The translations under genes were made by a program, and so were the position numbers. The notes under the pieces were generated by a model. It did no database searches and had not been told where the DNA came from. It was given only the letters and a program-made list of their open reading frames with translations. Positions 14,099 to 17,452 of a stretch of DNA of 17,452 nucleotides are shown here, one piece after another (position 1 is the stretch's first letter; each line of letters starts with the position of its first letter). This stretch comes from CAYWGR01 sp964458015. Lineage in GTDB: Bacteria > Planctomycetota > Planctomycetia > Pirellulales > Thermoguttaceae. Where the stretch lies: positions 1 through 17,452 of the forward strand of contig CAYWGR010000119.1 of assembly GCA_964458015.1 (NCBI GenBank). Reading direction: 5' to 3'.

Positions 14099-15868
14099 TC
14101 ACTTGCCGTTGGGTACTGCCCGCCGTAAAAAACGCCGAGTAACCCAAAAAAACGCCGGCATGGCCACTAATCCGAAAGCAGTTGGTTCCGGCACGGGCGA
14201 CATGGTGGCCAGCAGCACATCATTTCCCCCAGTAAAGTTTCCGGTCATGATATCGGCGCCGTAATAGATGTTCCACGAACGACCGTCGTAGCTGCCAACC
14301 GCATCGCCGTTGGCATAATTACTGAAAGCCCCCTCCAGCGACCCGTTCGTGTCATTGCGAAGAATCCATATCTTATTGCCAGGCCGAGACCAGCCTGATC
14401 CTGTCCACGTCAAGGCAAGCTCGCCGCTCAATGAAATATCGTGCGAACGGTCGCCGGTCACCAGCACTTGATCGTGTCCTGTGTCGTTATTGCCGGGCGT
14501 GGTTCCGCCGACTGCCATCTGTAAAAGTCCGTCCATCGTATAGTCGCCCTGAATCGTCTCGATGCCCATGCTGTTGCCGGGCGCATGGGTGCCGGCAACG
14601 ATAAGGTTTCCGAGGATCGTGCCGGAGCCTTTCAACGTGACTCCATCGGCTAGCGTGTAAGGCCCCGAGGCGGAAATATCCAAGGCGGCTCCGCCTCGCA
14701 CATCAATCGTCGCACTGCGCAGGATGCTCTTGGCATCGAATATCAATTTCCCCTCATGGACGATCGTTTCGCCCGTATAAAAATTGTTTCCCTTCAAGAC
14801 GAGCGTGCCGGCGCCGGTCTTCGTGAGACCAACTCCCGGATTGCCGATGATGGAAACATTAATCGTTGCGGTATTGCCTGAGGTGACTTCAATCGTATTG
14901 GCTCCCGCGCCGCCCGAACCTCCGTTGGTCAACGCAAGTTTGGAGCTGGAATTACCGTATTGAATCGAGCAACCGTCGGCGGTAAACGTCAAACTGCGAG
15001 CTGCGACCGTCGTCCCCTCGGCAATCGTCACCGTGCTATTGGCTCCGGTAAAATAAGCATTATCTCCTCGCACCGCATTCCAGGCGGAAAGTGCATTGGC
15101 ATTGGTTCTGTCGATCCAACCTGCACCGGTTGAATTATTCCATTTGCCATTCATGCCGTTCCATTCACATGTATGGCTGCTCGAAGCCGTACCGTTCAAG
15201 GCGATTTCATCAAAATTCCAAAACGTATTGGGCGTGCTTCCAATCGCATAAAGTTTGAAAGCAACCGAACTTTCGCCGCCGGCCAGTTTAATTTGGTAAT
15301 TCGAGTAGCAGGCATCGGTTTGCAAACCGCCGCTTGTAGGTTGCACGGAAAGAACACCGCCGCCGGCAGTTTGGGATCGATAGCTCGACGTGCCGTCGAA
15401 CCCCCATCGTGCATTGTTACTGCCTTGTAAAACGATATTTGCTTCGTCTCCAAAAGTTTCCGTTGTGTTCGCAACGTATGCCTGTACCCGGTCTGACGGG
15501 TTTTTCCCCTTACTGCTCACACTGGCAGTCGCGGATACATGATATGTAACCGAAACGTTCGTCCAACCAGCAAGCAGTACCTCGGAAAAGATGAGCGTTG
15601 AACTGACGCCGTCGGCTACCGACCAAGAACTCGTCCTCGCCATGATGCGCTGGTTGGCCGGAAAGTCGCTCTCGCCGACATCGGTGCTGACCAAATTCTT
15701 GCCCTCGGCCGTATACTGCCATGTGTCGCCGCTCGATTCAAAGCCGCAGGATACAATGACACTGCCCAACCCGGCATTTGCCATGAATGTCGCCGTCAAC
15801 ATCCAGGGACCGAGCGAAAAGAGAATGAAATCAAGAAAATTGGTGGGGTAAAATGAATGGAGCCGCAT
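14099..15868 (-). CDS. Secreted PEP-CTERM protein with autotransporter-associated beta-strand repeat
   Basis: A 589-residue exported surface protein. Residues 1-32 form a long signal peptide (hydrophobic 11-29, ANA before G33). The first half (about 36-228) is a beta-rich domain ending in FWNFDEIALNG, resembling the carbohydrate-binding-like domains often found in such proteins. The second half has one clear beta-helix repeat of the PATR type, GLTKTGAGTLVLKGNNFYTG (347-366), continuing to about 375, then GSGTILGNLIVAGTHAPGNS (414-433). The C-terminus is a PEP-CTERM signal: PEP at 560-562, a hydrophobic stretch (564-576) and the basic tail TRRFLRRAVPNGK. AGG lies six bases before the ATG. It sits upstream of the Wzc-like gene on the same strand with a 219-bp gap, so separate transcription is likely. 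The precise role is unknown; adhesion or matrix structure is a reasonable inference. Confidence 0.85.
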   Translation of the reverse strand: MRLHSFYPTNFLDFILFSLGPWMLTATFMANAGLGSVIVSCGFESSGDTWQYTAEGKNLVSTDVGESDFPANQRIMARTSSWSVADGVSSTLIFSEVLLAGWTNVSVTYHVSATASVSSKGKNPSDRVQAYVANTTETFGDEANIVLQGSNNARWGFDGTSSYRSQTAGGGVLSVQPTSGGLQTDACYSNYQIKLAGGESSVAFKLYAIGSTPNTFWNFDEIALNGTASSSHTCEWNGMNGKWNNSTGAGWIDRTNANALSAWNAVRGDNAYFTGANSTVTIAEGTTVAARSLTFTADGCSIQYGNSSSKLALTNGGSGGAGANTIEVTSGNTATINVSIIGNPGVGLTKTGAGTLVLKGNNFYTGETIVHEGKLIFDAKSILRSATIDVRGGAALDISASGPYTLADGVTLKGSGTILGNLIVAGTHAPGNSMGIETIQGDYTMDGLLQMAVGGTTPGNNDTGHDQVLVTGDRSHDISLSGELALTWTGSGWSRPGNKIWILRNDTNGSLEGAFSNYANGDAVGSYDGRSWNIYYGADIMTGNFTGGNDVLLATMSPVPEPTAFGLVAMPAFFWVTRRFLRRAVPNGK

Positions 15869-16028
15869 GCTCTACCTAACTCCGTCGCGTCGCTGCCTCA
15901 TAAAAAAGGGTTAAAAAAACCGTATATTACAAATGCCCCAAAAGTAGCTCTCCACTTTACCGACATATTCTAGTAGTTCAGGGCGAATGCGGACATACTG
16001 AACATGCGCACTCCACTAGATCGCCGGG

Positions 16029-16057
16029 TTGTCACCCCCCACGCAAATCCGTATAAA
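16029..16057 (+). promoter_or_regulatory. Strong sigma70-type promoter of the Memo-AMMECR1 gene
   Basis: TTGTCA (16029-16034) and TATAAA (16052-16057) are 17 bases apart, each matching consensus at five of six positions. Initiation would fall near 16064, exactly where an in-frame ATG stands, so the mRNA is either leaderless from 16064 or has a leader of about 33 bases before the ATG at 16097. Confidence 0.5.
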
Positions 16058-16096
16058 ATAGATATGTGGAAAAAGGCATTCGATGGGGGGCCTGCT

Positions 16097-17452
16097 ATGC
16101 TGCGGTTCTCGTGGGTGTTCGTCTTGCTATTGGCTGTGTTGTTCGGCTGTGAAGGCCGCCCCGCCCCGCTGCCCGCCGACGTTGGCGACCCAACCTCGGC
16201 CAGTACGCATTTTGAAAAGATACGTGAACCTGCCGTCGCCGGCATCTTTTATCCTCGTCACGAAAGTACGTTGTGGCAAACGGTCGATCGCCTGTTGGCC
16301 GACGTTAAAAAAACGCCCGAAGCAAAGAGGGTTCACAACCTGCGAGCGCTGGTCTGTCCTCATGCGGGCTATGAATTCTCCGGTCCCACGGCCGCCGTTG
16401 CCTACAACCAACTGCTTGGCCGCGATTTTTCGACGGTCATTCTGATGGGACCCAGTCACTATGCCGCCTATACCGAGGCATTCGTCTCGACCGTCGATGC
16501 ATGGCAAACGCCGCTTGGCCCGATCCCCGTCTCGCCCAAAGCGGTCGAGTTGGCCAAAAATGATCCATTTACGGCCGGCACGCAGTACGAGGTTCATCGG
16601 CCGGCTTGGTGGCGGCAATCGCCCAAGGAACTGCCGCCTTTCGGCCAAGATACGCCCGAAACGTGGGAACACTCCCTCGAAGTGCAACTGCCTTTCCTCC
16701 AGCAAACGTTGCCCAAGGCTTCGATCATCCCAGTGATTTTCGGTGAAGTCGATCCTCAAAAAGCTGCTGATAGACTCTTGCCATTCCTCGACGGTCATAC
16801 GCTCATTATCGTCAGCACCGATCTGAGCCATTATCATCCCTACGCCGAGGCAAAAGCACTCGACAAGCGATGCGTCAAAGATGTCTGCGATCTGCAGGCC
16901 GACGATCTGACGGGTGACGACGCTTGCGGCCACGGTCCCCTGCAAACACTCATTCAAATCGCCAAGAAAAAAGGCTGGAAAACACGCCTTCTCGATTACC
17001 GCAACAGCGGCGACACCAGCGGCGACCGTTCGGCCGTGGTTGGCTATGCAGCCATCGCCTTTTATGACCCAAGTGAAACCAAGACGTCCGCTTCGCCGAA
17101 AGACATCGCGCCGTATTATACCAATTCCGAACGGCGCTTTTTATTGGAATTGGCTCGGCAAAGCGTCACCGCCGCAGCCACCGACGGCCCTTCACCCGAT
17201 GAACATGCCAGAGTGTCCGACAAACTGCGCGAGCGCCGCGCCTGCTTTGTTACTCTTACAAAGAATGGCGCGCTGCGCGGCTGCATCGGCAGCATTTTCC
17301 CCGAAGAATCGCTCTATCAGGCCGTAATACGCCGCGCCCGCTCGGCGGCGATCGAGGATCCGCGATTTCCACCAGTACGCGGCGATGAACTAAAACAGAT
17401 CGAGATTGAAATCAGCGTACTGACCGTGCCTCGGCCGTTGAAGTTCGCTTCG
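16097..17452 (+). CDS. Memo-AMMECR1 fusion (AmmeMemoRadiSam proteins B and A) with lipoprotein signal, partial at window end
   Basis: The frame stays open for 452 codons to the window edge. Residues 1-17 are hydrophobic and lead to LFGC with Cys at 18, fitting a lipoprotein signal. A Memo domain follows (about 42-325), with the family's metal and active-site motifs CPHAGYEFSG (H89), MGPSHY (H121), EHSLEVQLPF (H192), STDLSHYH (H245) and DDACG (C277). An AMMECR1 domain starts near 338 and contains the hallmark LRGCIG (393-398); its end is cut off. The radical SAM partner of this three-part system is not in the window and could lie downstream. The ATG at 16097 has a G-run six bases upstream; an in-frame ATG at 16064 would add MWKKAFDGGPA and still leave the same Cys. 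The biochemical role of the system is poorly known. A signal peptide on a Memo protein is unusual; the Cys could be coincidental if the true start is downstream near residue 40. Confidence 0.87.
   Translation, partial: MLRFSWVFVLLLAVLFGCEGRPAPLPADVGDPTSASTHFEKIREPAVAGIFYPRHESTLWQTVDRLLADVKKTPEAKRVHNLRALVCPHAGYEFSGPTAAVAYNQLLGRDFSTVILMGPSHYAAYTEAFVSTVDAWQTPLGPIPVSPKAVELAKNDPFTAGTQYEVHRPAWWRQSPKELPPFGQDTPETWEHSLEVQLPFLQQTLPKASIIPVIFGEVDPQKAADRLLPFLDGHTLIIVSTDLSHYHPYAEAKALDKRCVKDVCDLQADDLTGDDACGHGPLQTLIQIAKKKGWKTRLLDYRNSGDTSGDRSAVVGYAAIAFYDPSETKTSASPKDIAPYYTNSERRFLLELARQSVTAAATDGPSPDEHARVSDKLRERRACFVTLTKNGALRGCIGSIFPEESLYQAVIRRARSAAIEDPRFPPVRGDELKQIEIEISVLTVPRPLKFAS

Noticed and set aside
15970..16245. 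Minus-strand frame of 91 codons spanning the divergent intergenic region
   Set aside because: It overlaps the promoter and the start of the Memo-AMMECR1 gene and has no ribosome-binding site or recognisable feature.
16127..16957. Long open frame on the minus strand opposite the Memo-AMMECR1 gene
   Set aside because: It is antisense to a gene with complete Memo motifs, has no ribosome-binding site and no recognisable domain; it results from the base composition of the real gene.

Overview
The window looks like a chromosomal stretch of a planctomycete-type bacterium, possibly from a metagenome assembly. The main evidence is two secreted proteins with PEP-CTERM sorting tails (one with SBBP-type propeller repeats, one with an autotransporter-associated beta-strand repeat), two secreted glycoside hydrolases, and a general planctomycete feel to the housekeeping proteins. 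The phylum is an inference. No mobile element, tRNA, rRNA or CRISPR array is visible.

Left part (1-4787, all minus strand): a secreted GH36-type glycoside hydrolase (probable alpha-galactosidase), a small two-helix membrane protein, the purine enzyme PurE, and the ribosome-assembly GTPase Der. The 210-bp der-purE gap holds a long-range inverted repeat that encloses a copy of a short dispersed repeat; another copy lies at base 1. Divergent from der is a family-4 (Fe-S) uracil-DNA glycosylase (plus strand) with a clear rho-independent terminator. It is followed by a convergent ten-helix membrane protein of unknown role.

Middle part (6937-8675): a plus-strand PEP-CTERM beta-propeller protein with seven repeats of 56-57 residues and a recognisable promoter. 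It reads as more AT-rich than its neighbours.

Right part (8676-15868, all minus strand), in transcription order: a PEP-CTERM beta-strand repeat protein, a Wzc-like polysaccharide co-polymerase fused to a tyrosine autokinase, a CapD/FlaA1-type nucleotide-sugar dehydratase, and a secreted GH16 hydrolase. The Wzc-like and CapD-type genes are 19 bp apart and read as an operon; the GH16 gene seems to have its own promoter. Together they suggest an extracellular polysaccharide locus (sugar-nucleotide modification, chain-length control and export, glycan trimming) beside surface proteins sorted by an exosortase. No exosortase or glycosyltransferase lies in the window. The CapD gene is broken by a 10-N assembly gap, and the two flanks carry different versions of the same short protein segment, so the join may be chimeric.

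Right edge (16097-17452, plus strand): a gene running off the window for a Memo-AMMECR1 fusion (two parts of the AmmeMemoRadiSam system) with a lipoprotein-type signal peptide, which is unexpected for a family usually regarded as cytosolic. This is the most interesting single item here.
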